Program-made: the position numbers and the translations under genes
The notes under the pieces: generated by a model
Databases searched by the model: none
Seen by the model: the letters and a program-made list of their open reading frames with translations, nothing else
What the model was told of the DNA's origin: nothing
Shown here: positions 19,266 through 27,823 of the stretch, piece by piece
Layout: each line of letters begins with the position of its first letter
Numbering within the stretch: the stretch's first letter is position 1
IMG/VR virus record: IMGVR_UViG_3300028025_003037
Span: 1-47,363 of that record
Source: a virus
DNA: 47,363 nt
Strand: one strand, 5' to 3'

Positions 19266-19858
19266 AATTAGCAGAGGCAATAGGAACTAAACTTCCAAAA
19301 ACTATTTGTGCTATAGACGCAAGCACGAATAGCCTTGCCTTTGCTATTTTCGATACTCAACAAAAAACTTTAGAGTCAGTAGGAAAGATTACTTTTAAAG
19401 GCAAGAACACTTACGAAAAGGTTATGGATGCAGGACAAAAGGTTAAACTATTCCTTGATATGTATGGTGGATTTGAGGCAATTGTAATTGAGCATACTGT
19501 ATTTATGAATAGCCCTAAGACTGCTGCAGACCTTGCACTAGTTCAGGGTGCAATTCTTGGATCAGCAGGTCAGTCTGGAACCAAGACTATTGGCAAGGTC
19601 GCACCTATTACTTGGCAAAACTTTATTGGCAATAAGAAAATATCTAAAGATGAAAAACTATTTATTAAATCACAAAATCCAGGGAAATCAGAGTCATGGC
19701 TTAAATCTTATGAGAGAGACCTAAGAAAACAAAGGACTATCAACTTTATTAACATTAACTACGACAGATCAATCACTGACAATGATGTAGCAGATGCCTG
19801 TGGAATAGGCCATTGGGCATTAAAAAACTGGAACAAGGCAATAGGAGAGGACATATAA
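19262..19858 (+). CDS. RuvC-like Holliday junction resolvase
   Basis: 198 residues with an RNase H fold signature: Asp19 in AIDASTNS, Glu77 in IVIEHT, and the C-terminal NDVADACGIG (Asp175/Asp178). The length matches RuvC (~170-190). It would resolve branched DNA before packaging, with the nucleases encoded just upstream. An insertion around residues 120-165 is lysine-rich. Confidence 0.85.
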   Translation: MKLAEAIGTKLPKTICAIDASTNSLAFAIFDTQQKTLESVGKITFKGKNTYEKVMDAGQKVKLFLDMYGGFEAIVIEHTVFMNSPKTAADLALVQGAILGSAGQSGTKTIGKVAPITWQNFIGNKKISKDEKLFIKSQNPGKSESWLKSYERDLRKQRTINFININYDRSITDNDVADACGIGHWALKNWNKAIGEDI

Positions 19859-20502
19859 TGCCAGAGTTAAATGCAAACATTCCACCAATACACTGTTATG
19901 TAAGAGGAAACTACTTAAGAAACCATCAAGATAGCCACGATAAATATTTTGAATGTGTGGTATTTGGTGTTTCAAGTTTAAAGTCTAGAAGCCCTTTGTT
20001 TCATATCCTGATGCCAGATGGTGGACTTTGGTGGAGACTTCCAATTTCTGCATTCTGTACTGAGCCAGGCATACCTGAAGTAGATCTTCACAATTTAGTT
20101 TTGTGGAACTCGTTTAGCCACCATGTGTCCGTAACTCAGTTTGAAAACTTAACAAACCTTAGAATGTCTTACATAGATAGAACAAAGACAATGCATAAGG
20201 GCACCTACCTGTTTACACTAGACTGGCACAACCCAGATACAAATGTTTTGGATGATGGGTATTCAGAGAGTCCAGCAGACCATAAGTGTGGTCATGTTAT
20301 ACAAAGAGATGACGGAAACTTTGCTATTCAGCCTAACAATAGGGTTAGGGTATACGAGCCATCCTTTACTCTTGAAAAAGAGTATTTGATTGATAGAATT
20401 ATTAATGAAAGAAAATATGATGTTGAAAATCAAGACAAGTGGATCATGGAAAACTCTGATAGGTTTAACTATGATATTAGCGAGAAAGAAGTTGACAATT
20501 AA
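19858..20502 (+). CDS. Conserved phage protein, unknown function
   Basis: 214 residues from ATG 19858, which overlaps the RuvC stop and has GGAGAGG seven bases upstream. It has an N-terminal beta-rich part (ANIPPIHCYVRGNYLR) and a Trp-rich segment near GGLWWRLP. No signal peptide or catalytic motif is visible. Its place among replication genes suggests an early function. Confidence 0.6.
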   Translation: MPELNANIPPIHCYVRGNYLRNHQDSHDKYFECVVFGVSSLKSRSPLFHILMPDGGLWWRLPISAFCTEPGIPEVDLHNLVLWNSFSHHVSVTQFENLTNLRMSYIDRTKTMHKGTYLFTLDWHNPDTNVLDDGYSESPADHKCGHVIQRDDGNFAIQPNNRVRVYEPSFTLEKEYLIDRIINERKYDVENQDKWIMENSDRFNYDISEKEVDN

Positions 20503-20520
20503 TACCATGGGTAGTAGAAT
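20492..20520 (+). promoter_or_regulatory. Sigma-70 type promoter within gene boundary
   Basis: TTGACA (20492-20497), a 17-base spacer and TAGAAT (20515-20520) make a near-consensus promoter. It would serve the small HTH gene and what follows; if used, the HTH protein may begin at ATG 20540 and not 20507. Confidence 0.5.
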
Positions 20521-20662
20521 GTATACATCAGAAGTTTTTATGCGTAAGAGATATCTTGTGGATAAAAAAACACCAGAAGACATTGCAAAGGAATGCGGTT
20601 GCTCATTGGAGACCGTCTATGTCTACCTTGCTAAATTTGGATTAAGGAAGTCAAAGCGATGA
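20507..20662 (+). CDS. Small helix-turn-helix protein
   Basis: 51 residues if started at ATG 20507; ATGs at 20519 and 20540 are alternatives. The segment TPEDIAKECGCSLETVYVYL is a clear homeodomain-like HTH as in resolvase/terminase-type DNA-binding domains. It probably binds DNA as a regulator or recombination accessory. Confidence 0.55.
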   Translation: MGSRMYTSEVFMRKRYLVDKKTPEDIAKECGCSLETVYVYLAKFGLRKSKR

Positions 20663-20781
20663 AAAAGATTAAATATGTTTTGTTTATACTGTCACTTGTT
20701 GCAGCGGTTGGTATCTCATATGCAACTTTGACACTAAAGGGAATGCCAGATACTTTTGAAATGGAGGACGATGATGAGTGA
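20659..20781 (+). CDS. Small membrane or exported peptide
   Basis: 40 residues starting at ATG 20659, overlapping the HTH gene by four bases. A KKIK start and a hydrophobic stretch of about 16 residues (VLFILSLVAAVGISYA) form one membrane segment; the tail is acidic. It is too small to classify. It is coupled to the DUF3310 gene by overlap. Confidence 0.5.
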   Translation: MKKIKYVLFILSLVAAVGISYATLTLKGMPDTFEMEDDDE

Positions 20782-21016
20782 AAGTCTAAATATCACAGTT
20801 GATCAAGTAAACAATCCACTACACTACACTTCAGATCCATCTGGCATTGAGTGCATAGAGATTACTAGACACCGTAATTTTAATATTGGGAATGCTTTTA
20901 AGTACCTTTGGAGAGCAGGCCTCAAAGATGAAGAGAAAACTATTCAAGATTTAGAAAAAGCAATCTTTTATATCAAGGATGAAATCAATAGGTTAGAAGG
21001 TAAGTATGTCAACTGA
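20774..21016 (+). CDS. DUF3310 family protein
   Basis: 80 residues from ATG 20774, six bases after GGAGG. NNPLHYTSDPSGIECIEITR and FKYLWRAGLKD are diagnostic of DUF3310, a small family encoded by many phages and sometimes annotated as nucleotide-kinase-like. The biochemical role is not settled. The position before the terminase genes is common in actinophages. Confidence 0.85.
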   Translation: MSESLNITVDQVNNPLHYTSDPSGIECIEITRHRNFNIGNAFKYLWRAGLKDEEKTIQDLEKAIFYIKDEINRLEGKYVN

Positions 21017-21548
21017 AGATGATTTAGTCAAGCACCTTGATCAAGTGAATCAGGTAGTAGAAGAATACCTAAAGGGCAATGACCCAACAGTTATTTCTAA
21101 GCAACTTGCAATACCACGACAAAAGGTTGTCACACTTATTAATGAGTGGAAAGTTATGGCATCTGCTAACGATGCTATTCGTGCTCGTGCTAAAGAAGCC
21201 CTTGCTGCTGCAGACACACACTACAGCAAGTTAGTATCTCGCACATACGAAGTTATTGATGAGGCATCAATGACAAACAATCTTAGTGCTAAGACTGCAG
21301 CAATTAAACTTGTGATGGATATAGAATCTAAAAGAATTGACATGCTTCAAAAGGCTGGGCTTCTTGAGAACAAAGAACTTGCAGAAGAGATGATTGAGAT
21401 TGAGAGAAGACAGGAAGTTCTTGTCGGAATATTAAAAGACATAGCATCTGAACACCCACAAATAAGAGATCTAGTAATGCACAGACTTTCTTCTATTGCA
21501 AAAGAAGGTCAGGTAGTAACTATAGTTTCTGAGGTCCACAATGAGTAG
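21006..21548 (+). CDS. Probable terminase small subunit
   Basis: 180 residues. Residues ~25-50 (DPTVISKQLAIPRQKVVTLI) form an HTH, followed by long helices, a layout typical of small terminases that recognise the packaging site. It lies one gene upstream of the large terminase. The two are separated by a 2OG oxygenase gene that overlaps both, which is unusual. No direct family match is claimed. Confidence 0.6.
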   Translation: MSTEDDLVKHLDQVNQVVEEYLKGNDPTVISKQLAIPRQKVVTLINEWKVMASANDAIRARAKEALAAADTHYSKLVSRTYEVIDEASMTNNLSAKTAAIKLVMDIESKRIDMLQKAGLLENKELAEEMIEIERRQEVLVGILKDIASEHPQIRDLVMHRLSSIAKEGQVVTIVSEVHNE

Positions 21549-22074
21549 TTTAAACCAAATATCTATAATAGAGTTTAAAGATATAGGTTTAGAGTATGTT
21601 TTAGAACACTGCAATGATGAATCTTGGAAAGATGGTGGCGTTGCAAAATCTAGATATTCTGCAGAAAAAGGTGCTGCTATAAATAAAAGTATTAGAGATG
21701 TAAGAGTTGCTGACATGCCAAACTCATTTTACAAGCATTTAGATTCAGTAATCGAACCACATATAAAAAAATATGCTCAAGATAATAGGATAGACATATC
21801 AAAAAATACTGCGTACATAGTTACAAGATACAACGAAGGTCAGTTTTTTGTTGAGCACACAGATTCAACAGAAGAGTTCCCAAGAAAAGTTTCTGCAATC
21901 CTCTACTTAAACGATAATTATGATGGTGGAACACTAACATTTACAAAATTTAATAAATCATTTAAGCCTAAAGCAGGCAGTCTTTTTATTTTTCCATCTC
22001 ACGAAGAGTTTTCCCACTCCGCTGATCCAGTTACGAATGGAACTAAATATGTTATAGTTGGGTTTTGGGAATAA
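21541..22074 (+). CDS. 2OG-Fe(II) oxygenase (prolyl-4-hydroxylase-like)
   Basis: 177 residues. The double-stranded beta-helix has His106-x-Asp108 (EHTD), a distal His159 (FSHS) and a basic residue (Lys169) for 2-oxoglutarate. LYLNDNYDGG is the usual strand between them. It would hydroxylate a substrate using iron, O2 and 2OG. It is wedged between the terminase genes with 8- and 1-base overlaps, so it is co-translated with packaging proteins. It is one of four such enzymes in the window. Confidence 0.85.
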   Translation: MSSLNQISIIEFKDIGLEYVLEHCNDESWKDGGVAKSRYSAEKGAAINKSIRDVRVADMPNSFYKHLDSVIEPHIKKYAQDNRIDISKNTAYIVTRYNEGQFFVEHTDSTEEFPRKVSAILYLNDNYDGGTLTFTKFNKSFKPKAGSLFIFPSHEEFSHSADPVTNGTKYVIVGFWE

Positions 22075-23855
22075 TGGCAGACATGTTTGACGAATTCCTT
22101 GAAGCACTACAGGATGATCACTTTCAAGAGATGCCAGTAGACGCAAGAACATTTGTTGAGGGTGAGGCATACCTTGGCCAACCACCATTGTCTGATATCC
22201 AGTACGATATTGTTGAGGCCATGAGCCAAATCTATCGTAAAGAAGATTTAATAAATCTTTTAGGTGAAGAAAAAGGATCAAGGTACTACGACAAGTACAC
22301 AAAGAATGAAATCATTCTGCAACTTGGCAAGGGATCTGGAAAAGACTTCACATCAACAGTAGCATGCTCATACATCGTATACAAACTTCTATGTTTAAAA
22401 GACCCAGCAAAATATTTTGGCAAGCCATCTGGAGATGCTATTGACCTAATCAATGTAGCAATCAACGCACAACAAGCAAAGAATGTTTTCTTTAAGGGCT
22501 TCAAAACCAAGATTGAAAAGTCTCCTTGGTTTGTTGGAAAGTACAATGCAAAAGCAGACTCAGTTGAGTTTGATAAATCAATAACTGTTTATTCTGGTCA
22601 CTCAGAAAGAGAGTCACATGAAGGCTTGAACTTGTTACTTGCAGTTCTTGATGAGATCTCTGGCTTTGCTTCTGAGATTGGAACAGGAAATGACCAAGGC
22701 AAGACTGCTGACAATATCTACAGAGCATTTCGTGCTTCCGTAGACTCTCGTTTCCCAGACTTAGGTAAAGTTGTTTTACTTTCATTTCCAAGATATCCAG
22801 GAGACTTTATTTCAGAAAGATATGATGCAGTAATTGCTGAAAAGGAGTCAATTGAAAAGACTCACAGATTTATTATTAATCCAATCTTGCCAGAAGATGA
22901 TCCAGATAACTACTTTGATATTTCCTGGGACGAAGATCAAATCCTTTCATACAAATATCCAGGAGTATTTGCATTAAAGAAACCAACATGGGAAGTAAAT
23001 CCAACAAGAAAGATTGAAGATTTTAAGATTGCCTTTTTAACAGACATAGGTGATGCTATGCAAAGATTTGCATGCGTACCAACCTTTGCATCAGATGCAT
23101 TTTTTAAACAGTCTGAAAAGGTAAGATCCTGCATGACATTAAGAAATCCAGTGGACAACTTCAGAAGGTTTGATGAATCTTTTAAGCCAGATCCAGACAA
23201 GGTTTATTATGTTCATGCTGACCTTGCACAAAAACATGACAAGTGTGCAGTAGCAATTGCTCATGTAGAAAAATGGGTAAATATTCAGGTAATTAATAAT
23301 TATGAACAAGTTGCACCAATGGTAGTGGTGGATGCAGTTGCATGGTGGGAGCCAAAGGTCGAAGGCCCAGTTAATCTATCTGAAGTGAAGATGTGGATTC
23401 AGAACCTTCGTAGACTTGGATTTAATATTGGAATGGTTTCATTTGACCGTTGGCAATCATTTGATATTCAAAATGAACTAAAGCAGGTAGGCATGAGAAC
23501 TGATACTGTTTCTGTTGCCAAGAAACACTATGAGGATATGGCTATGCTTGTGTACGAGGAAAGACTTGCTATGCCAGCAATCGAACTTTTGTTTGATGAA
23601 CTAACACAGTTAAAGATTATGAAAAATAATAGAGTTGACCATCCACGAAAGAAGTCAAAGGACTTGGCAGATGCCGTGTGTGGAGCAATATTTGGGGCAA
23701 TATCACACACCCCAAAGGACCAAAATCAGGTCGTAGAAGTTCATACTATTAGTGATCGACCTAAGCAGGTTGACACAGGTAGAGACAATGTGATAGAATA
23801 TAAACCTATGCCAGATGATGTAAAAGATTATCTGGATAGATTCAATCTACTATAA
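22074..23855 (+). CDS. terL: Terminase large subunit
   Basis: 593 residues from ATG 22074 (TAATG overlap). The ATPase site is near residues 80-90 (LGKGSGKDF), with Walker B-like LLLAVLDEIS near 190. The C-terminal nuclease has VHADLAQKHDKCAVAIAHV (first catalytic Asp) and, near the end, KDLADAVCGAIFG (last Asp). It cuts and pumps DNA into the prohead. It sits far from any head gene in this window, an arrangement in which packaging is separated from the structural block. Confidence 0.9.
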   Translation: MADMFDEFLEALQDDHFQEMPVDARTFVEGEAYLGQPPLSDIQYDIVEAMSQIYRKEDLINLLGEEKGSRYYDKYTKNEIILQLGKGSGKDFTSTVACSYIVYKLLCLKDPAKYFGKPSGDAIDLINVAINAQQAKNVFFKGFKTKIEKSPWFVGKYNAKADSVEFDKSITVYSGHSERESHEGLNLLLAVLDEISGFASEIGTGNDQGKTADNIYRAFRASVDSRFPDLGKVVLLSFPRYPGDFISERYDAVIAEKESIEKTHRFIINPILPEDDPDNYFDISWDEDQILSYKYPGVFALKKPTWEVNPTRKIEDFKIAFLTDIGDAMQRFACVPTFASDAFFKQSEKVRSCMTLRNPVDNFRRFDESFKPDPDKVYYVHADLAQKHDKCAVAIAHVEKWVNIQVINNYEQVAPMVVVDAVAWWEPKVEGPVNLSEVKMWIQNLRRLGFNIGMVSFDRWQSFDIQNELKQVGMRTDTVSVAKKHYEDMAMLVYEERLAMPAIELLFDELTQLKIMKNNRVDHPRKKSKDLADAVCGAIFGAISHTPKDQNQVVEVHTISDRPKQVDTGRDNVIEYKPMPDDVKDYLDRFNLL

Positions 23856-23872
23856 ATAAGGAGAAATACCGA

Positions 23873-25012
23873 ATGAATTCATTCAAGAAAATCGCACTAG
23901 CCGTGGTTGCAGCCATGACTTTGGGCATGGTCGCAGTAGCACCTGCAAATGCTACAGTAATGACAGTAGCGGTAACACTAGATTCAGTAGCAAACACTAC
24001 TAACGGTGTAATCGCAACACCTGCTACATTGCCAGTCCCAGCAGATAACACAATCGATGCAGCAGATGCACTACGCTTTGTGGCAACAGTAGCAGCAGGA
24101 ACATCAGTTTCTGCAGTAGCAACTAACGCAACAATCGTATCAGCACTACACACATCAGCAGCACCAGTCGGAGCATCGTCAGGATCATCATCTTTGACAA
24201 TTGCAACAGGCACTGGAACAACTGCAACATTCTATGTCTATACAAAGACAACAGCAATTGGCACAGTTGTAATCAACAACGGTGGAACAACTCTTACATA
24301 CTATGTACAGGGTACTGCTGGCAAGATCAACAACCTAACAGTTTCAGCACCTTCAGCAGGCGCAGCAGGAACTAAGCAGGATATCGTTGTAACTGCAACA
24401 GATGCATTTGGAAACAAGGTATCTGGCAAGTCAATTACAGCAACCGTATTTGCTTCAACAGCAGTTATGGATACAGCAACAGTAACAACTGGTGCTACTC
24501 TAACAGACTTTGGAACAGCAACCTTTAAGGCTACTCTTCCAACAACAGGAACACGCTCACTAATTACTTTTGCACCAACAACATCATCAGATGCAGTTGC
24601 AGCAGCAGTAGTTGGTTTGACTGCTCCAACACTTGCACCATTCGCAGAGATTGCAGTTCGTGATCTAGTATCAGAACTTGCTGCTGAGAAGGCTGCAAAG
24701 GATGCAGCACTTGCTGCTAAGGCTATTTCAGATGCTGCAGTTGTAAAGGCTAACGCTGATGCTGCTGCTGCACTAGCAACAGAGAAGGCAGCATCTGCTG
24801 CTGCTCTTGCTGCTGAGAAGGCTGCTTCTACAAAGGCTCTTGCTGATGCAAAGGTCGCTTCTGATGCAGCACTTGCTGCTAAGGATGCACAGATTGCCAA
24901 GTTGACTGCAGATAATGCAGCAGCACTTGCTTCTTTGAAGAAGGCATTCAACACACTAGCAAACAATTGGAACAAGAAGAATCCAAAGGCAAAGGTTACT
25001 CTAGTTAAGTAA
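23873..25012 (+). CDS. Secreted Ig-like/coiled-coil surface protein
   Basis: 379 residues with a strong SD (AAGGAG). Signal peptide: KK, a hydrophobic core and cleavage near APANA (about residue 27). It is followed by Thr/Ala-rich beta sequence and a bacterial Ig-like (invasin-type) unit around 145-215 (VTATDAFGNKVSG). The C-terminal half (~265-350) is an Ala-rich coiled coil. The basic end (KKNPKAKVTLVK) suggests binding to a cell wall. It resembles host cell-surface proteins more than virion proteins and may come from the host. A terminator follows it. Confidence 0.7.
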   Translation: MNSFKKIALAVVAAMTLGMVAVAPANATVMTVAVTLDSVANTTNGVIATPATLPVPADNTIDAADALRFVATVAAGTSVSAVATNATIVSALHTSAAPVGASSGSSSLTIATGTGTTATFYVYTKTTAIGTVVINNGGTTLTYYVQGTAGKINNLTVSAPSAGAAGTKQDIVVTATDAFGNKVSGKSITATVFASTAVMDTATVTTGATLTDFGTATFKATLPTTGTRSLITFAPTTSSDAVAAAVVGLTAPTLAPFAEIAVRDLVSELAAEKAAKDAALAAKAISDAAVVKANADAAAALATEKAASAAALAAEKAASTKALADAKVASDAALAAKDAQIAKLTADNAAALASLKKAFNTLANNWNKKNPKAKVTLVK

Positions 25013-25026
25013 TTTAGTCCAACACT

Positions 25027-25059
25027 AAAGGGGTTGCCAATTATGGTAGCCCCTTTTTT
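25027..25059 (+). terminator. Rho-independent terminator
   Basis: A 13-base-pair stem (arms 25027-25039 and 25044-25056, with two G-U pairs), a four-base loop ATTA and a run of six T. It ends the transcript that includes terL and the Ig-like protein gene. Confidence 0.9.
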
Positions 25060-25070
25060 GTGCAATAAAA

Positions 25071-25079
25071 TGGTATAAT
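25071..25079 (+). promoter_or_regulatory. Extended -10 promoter before PA14 gene
   Basis: TGGTATAAT directly follows the terminator. The leader to the predicted ATT start at 25119 is about 33 bases and contains a strong purine-rich SD (25104-25110). Confidence 0.6.
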
Positions 25080-25118
25080 CATCCTATCAGACATCAGGTC
25101 TGCAAGGGGGAAAGGTAA

Positions 25119-27251
25119 ATTAAAAGACTAATACGCATACTAGCAGCCACACTTTTAGCATTCGGCTGGCTCATTATCTCCCCAGAAGGTGCCCACTCTG
25201 ACGATCCACTCACAGTTGCAGCCCAAGAAATACAGGAACTTAACGATAGCGTAGACGATCTTGGCTACCAAGATGATTTTATAGATCTTATAGATATAGC
25301 AGAAAACAAGTTCACCTATGCCAAAAATGCGATGGAACTTAGAGATGATTCCTACGATGCTCATGAGTATGCAGTAGAGGCAGAGACCACAGCCTTAGAA
25401 GCAAAGAACCTTGCCCAGTCAAATGTGGATGGTCAGACAGTCACAGTAGCCTTGGCCCTTGAACATAAAGACAACGCTCTTGAAGAAAAGAATGATGCTC
25501 AAGATGCACTAAGCATAGCCAATATTAATGTTCAAACCACTCAATCAAATATGCAGGCTGCTGCAGGGCAAGGTTTGGCATATACTGTCTATTATTTGAC
25601 GAGAACATTCCCTGGAATAGCAACTCCAAGTGGAGTTATCTGTTCTGGTACCTGGAACTCAAGCAGCATGCAACTTCCAGTTTGCGGTAATAGATACGAA
25701 AACTTTATAGTTAAATTTACTGGACAGATAACAGTTCCAGAATGGTTCACATCAACAAAATTTGCAGGTTACACAGATGATGGATTCAAGATGTATATTG
25801 ACGGACAACTTGCTATTGATAATTGGCAAGAGCAGGGAACAGAGTGGAGCCCATATTCACCAACCTATGATGTTACAACAGATAAGACTTTTAATGTAGA
25901 AATCTGGTGGTATAACGGTGGAGGGCCAGGTTCCTATCATCTTGGCTGGGCTATACCTGGTGGATGGACTGGAGCAGGATGTGATTATGCTGGAAATCCA
26001 AGAGTCTGGGGACAAAATTTTAGTTGTAATCTTAATACATTTTCTTCTGGATCAGGACCAACTCAATCACAAATAAATGCTTACAATGATGCTGTTGCAG
26101 CACAGGCTATAGCACAAACAAACTATAACAATAAATTGGCAGTATACAATGACAAACTAAGCGTATACAACTCTGAGAATGCAACACTGTCATCAATGAA
26201 TCAGGTTTTGCAAACTAAGACACAGGAACATCTTGATGCCGTTGAAGATACAGAAGATGCTTTAGAGTTGAAGAATAGCAGAATAGAAATATACAATCAG
26301 TCAATCCTTGACTTAAATAATGCTATTAGTGATGCTTGGGAATATTATTATGATCAGGCAGAAAGAGAACTTAATGCTGCTATTGCTCAAGCAGCAGCAA
26401 ATGCTGCAGCCAATCAGCCTACCCCAGAACCCACACCAGAACCTTCTCCAGAACCGACTGAAGAACCTACACCAGAGCCATCCCCAGACCCAACAGATGA
26501 ACCGACTGAAGAACCTACACCAGAGCCATCCCCAGAGCCTACAGTAGACCCTACAGACGAGCCTACACCTGAACCTACCCCAGAGGTTACACCAGATCCA
26601 GAACCAACTGAGGAGCCAGTTGTAGAGCCTACTGAAGAACCTACACCAGAGCCTTCTCCAGAACCTGGACCAGATCCAGAGCCAGAAGATAATCCTTGGA
26701 CTGAACCAGATGCAGAAATCAAAGATGAAGTATTGGCAGCCCTCATTCCTGAAAAGGGAACTGGTACATCAGAAGATTTATCTGGAGTTATTGCTAACCT
26801 TACAAGCAAGGATAATAAGTTAGTTACTCTTTCCCCTGAACAAGTTACAGCAGTTAGCCAAACACTCAAAGCATTGACGCAAGAAGCAAAAGTAGAAGTT
26901 GCAGAAGACCTTGGTATTAAGCCGTCAGAAGTTGCACAGATTGCTGAGCAGATGAAGTCTAACCCAGCACTGGCAGAAGCATTCGTTGAGTTTACAGATA
27001 GAGCAGAATCAGCAGGGGATACACCAATGCCATTTACATTAGCAGATGCAGTAACAGAAGTACAAACAGAGGCATTTCTTGAGGATCCACTTGGTGCAGT
27101 ATTTGAAGTGGATGTAGCAGAACTCCTATCTAATTTCTCTGAATTAGGTATGGACATGACAGATGATCAGAGAGAAAAAGCCCAGGAAGTCATTATCCCA
27201 GTAATCATTGTTTCACAGATTGCAAATGTAATGATTGGGATGAGGAGGTAA
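25119..27251 (+). CDS. Secreted PA14-domain protein with Pro/Glu repeat (ATT start)
   Basis: 710 residues if started at ATT 25119. No ATG, GTG or TTG occurs in frame before 25332, yet the extra N-terminus is a textbook signal peptide (KRLIRILAATLLAFGWLII). AAGGGGG lies eight bases before the ATT. Next come a helical region, a PA14-like beta-sandwich (~150-300, with FAGYTDDGFKMYIDG and WWYNGGG), a coiled coil, a Pro-Glu-Thr repeat (~430-530) and a helical C-terminus ending in a hydrophobic segment. PA14 domains bind carbohydrates. It may act on or span the cell wall during release; adsorption is an alternative. Confidence 0.7.
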   Translation: MKRLIRILAATLLAFGWLIISPEGAHSDDPLTVAAQEIQELNDSVDDLGYQDDFIDLIDIAENKFTYAKNAMELRDDSYDAHEYAVEAETTALEAKNLAQSNVDGQTVTVALALEHKDNALEEKNDAQDALSIANINVQTTQSNMQAAAGQGLAYTVYYLTRTFPGIATPSGVICSGTWNSSSMQLPVCGNRYENFIVKFTGQITVPEWFTSTKFAGYTDDGFKMYIDGQLAIDNWQEQGTEWSPYSPTYDVTTDKTFNVEIWWYNGGGPGSYHLGWAIPGGWTGAGCDYAGNPRVWGQNFSCNLNTFSSGSGPTQSQINAYNDAVAAQAIAQTNYNNKLAVYNDKLSVYNSENATLSSMNQVLQTKTQEHLDAVEDTEDALELKNSRIEIYNQSILDLNNAISDAWEYYYDQAERELNAAIAQAAANAAANQPTPEPTPEPSPEPTEEPTPEPSPDPTDEPTEEPTPEPSPEPTVDPTDEPTPEPTPEVTPDPEPTEEPVVEPTEEPTPEPSPEPGPDPEPEDNPWTEPDAEIKDEVLAALIPEKGTGTSEDLSGVIANLTSKDNKLVTLSPEQVTAVSQTLKALTQEAKVEVAEDLGIKPSEVAQIAEQMKSNPALAEAFVEFTDRAESAGDTPMPFTLADAVTEVQTEAFLEDPLGAVFEVDVAELLSNFSELGMDMTDDQREKAQEVIIPVIIVSQIANVMIGMRR
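26416..26690 (+). repeat. Pro-Glu-Thr-Pro repeat region
   Basis: About 90 codons of P-x-(E/D)-P-x units such as PTPEPSPEPTEEP, built from imperfect 6-12 base direct repeats within the PA14 gene. An extended, acidic, wall-spanning linker is likely. The opposite strand shows a long spurious open frame here because of the repeat composition. Confidence 0.85.
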
Positions 27252-27252
27252 T

Positions 27253-27459
27253 ATGAAAATAATAACAAAGGTTGTGAAGGGATTCTTCACATGGCTAAAA
27301 GATGCAGGGGTGGAGATAATCGCACAAGCCTTTACCCTCCTTGGCTTCTTCATAGCGTGGCTAACTTTGACGGGATCAGCAAGAGACATTGTTGGTATTG
27401 CAGTACTTGCAACCACAATCATCTGGCTAATCACAATCCCGCTAAGAAAGGAGGACTAA
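27253..27459 (+). CDS. Small two-TM protein, holin-like
   Basis: 68 residues with GGAGG upstream. An N-terminal amphipathic helix is followed by two hydrophobic stretches (about residues 22-42 and 44-63), and the end is charged (LRKED). Such small two-span proteins next to lysis genes are often holins or antiholins. It is coupled to another membrane protein just downstream. Confidence 0.55.
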   Translation: MKIITKVVKGFFTWLKDAGVEIIAQAFTLLGFFIAWLTLTGSARDIVGIAVLATTIIWLITIPLRKED

Positions 27460-27461
27460 AT

Positions 27462-27746
27462 ATGGCAACTAAAAAGGTAGTAGAGCCTCCTAAGAAGGAG
27501 CACCCACAAAAGGCAATCACTAATATTTTAATGAGAATCCTAGCAGTCTTTGCAGCATCTGGTCTATCAGTACTTGGTGCTGGAGCAGTGGTTGGAATTG
27601 ACACAATGCAGGCAGTATTCTTAGCAGGACTATTAGGCGTAGCAACAGTCATTGAAAGACTGGCAAGGGCTTTTTTGGACGATGGAAAACTCACATTGGC
27701 AGAGATCAATGATGCGTTTAAGACGGTAGACAAAAAGGCTAATTAG
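27462..27746 (+). CDS. Putative holin
   Basis: 94 residues from ATG 27462, with AAAGGAGG 6-8 bases upstream. The basic N-terminus is followed by two hydrophobic spans (about 22-45 and 50-65) and a charged C-terminus. The size and position (before proteases and the CHAP endolysin) fit a holin that opens the membrane for release of lysis proteins. An upstream extension in the same frame overlaps the previous gene and is rejected. Confidence 0.55.
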   Translation: MATKKVVEPPKKEHPQKAITNILMRILAVFAASGLSVLGAGAVVGIDTMQAVFLAGLLGVATVIERLARAFLDDGKLTLAEINDAFKTVDKKAN

Positions 27747-27762
27747 TCATTATTGACGGTAG

Positions 27763-27792
27763 TTGACAGCCCTCTCTGGGCAATGGTATACT
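27763..27792 (+). promoter_or_regulatory. Promoter with flanking inverted repeat
   Basis: TTGACA (27763-27768), an 18-base spacer ending in TG-G, and TATACT (27787-27792). AGCCCTCTC at 27768-27776 in the spacer is the perfect inverse of GAGAGGGCT at 27810-27818, which contains the SD of the following gene. This could be an operator, or on a read-through transcript a hairpin hiding the SD. Confidence 0.65.
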
Positions 27793-27823
27793 TAAGTATC
27801 ACCTATCTGGAGAGGGCTTTGTC

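Noticed and set aside
24301-25065. 254-codon open frame on the - strand
   Set aside because: Caused by GC-rich Ala codons of the Ig-like/coiled-coil protein; it also runs through the terminator hairpin.
26414-27157. 247-codon open frame on the - strand, Gly/Ser/Val-rich
   Set aside because: It is the mirror of the Pro/Glu/Thr repeat in the PA14 gene; no SD, no promoter, low-complexity only.
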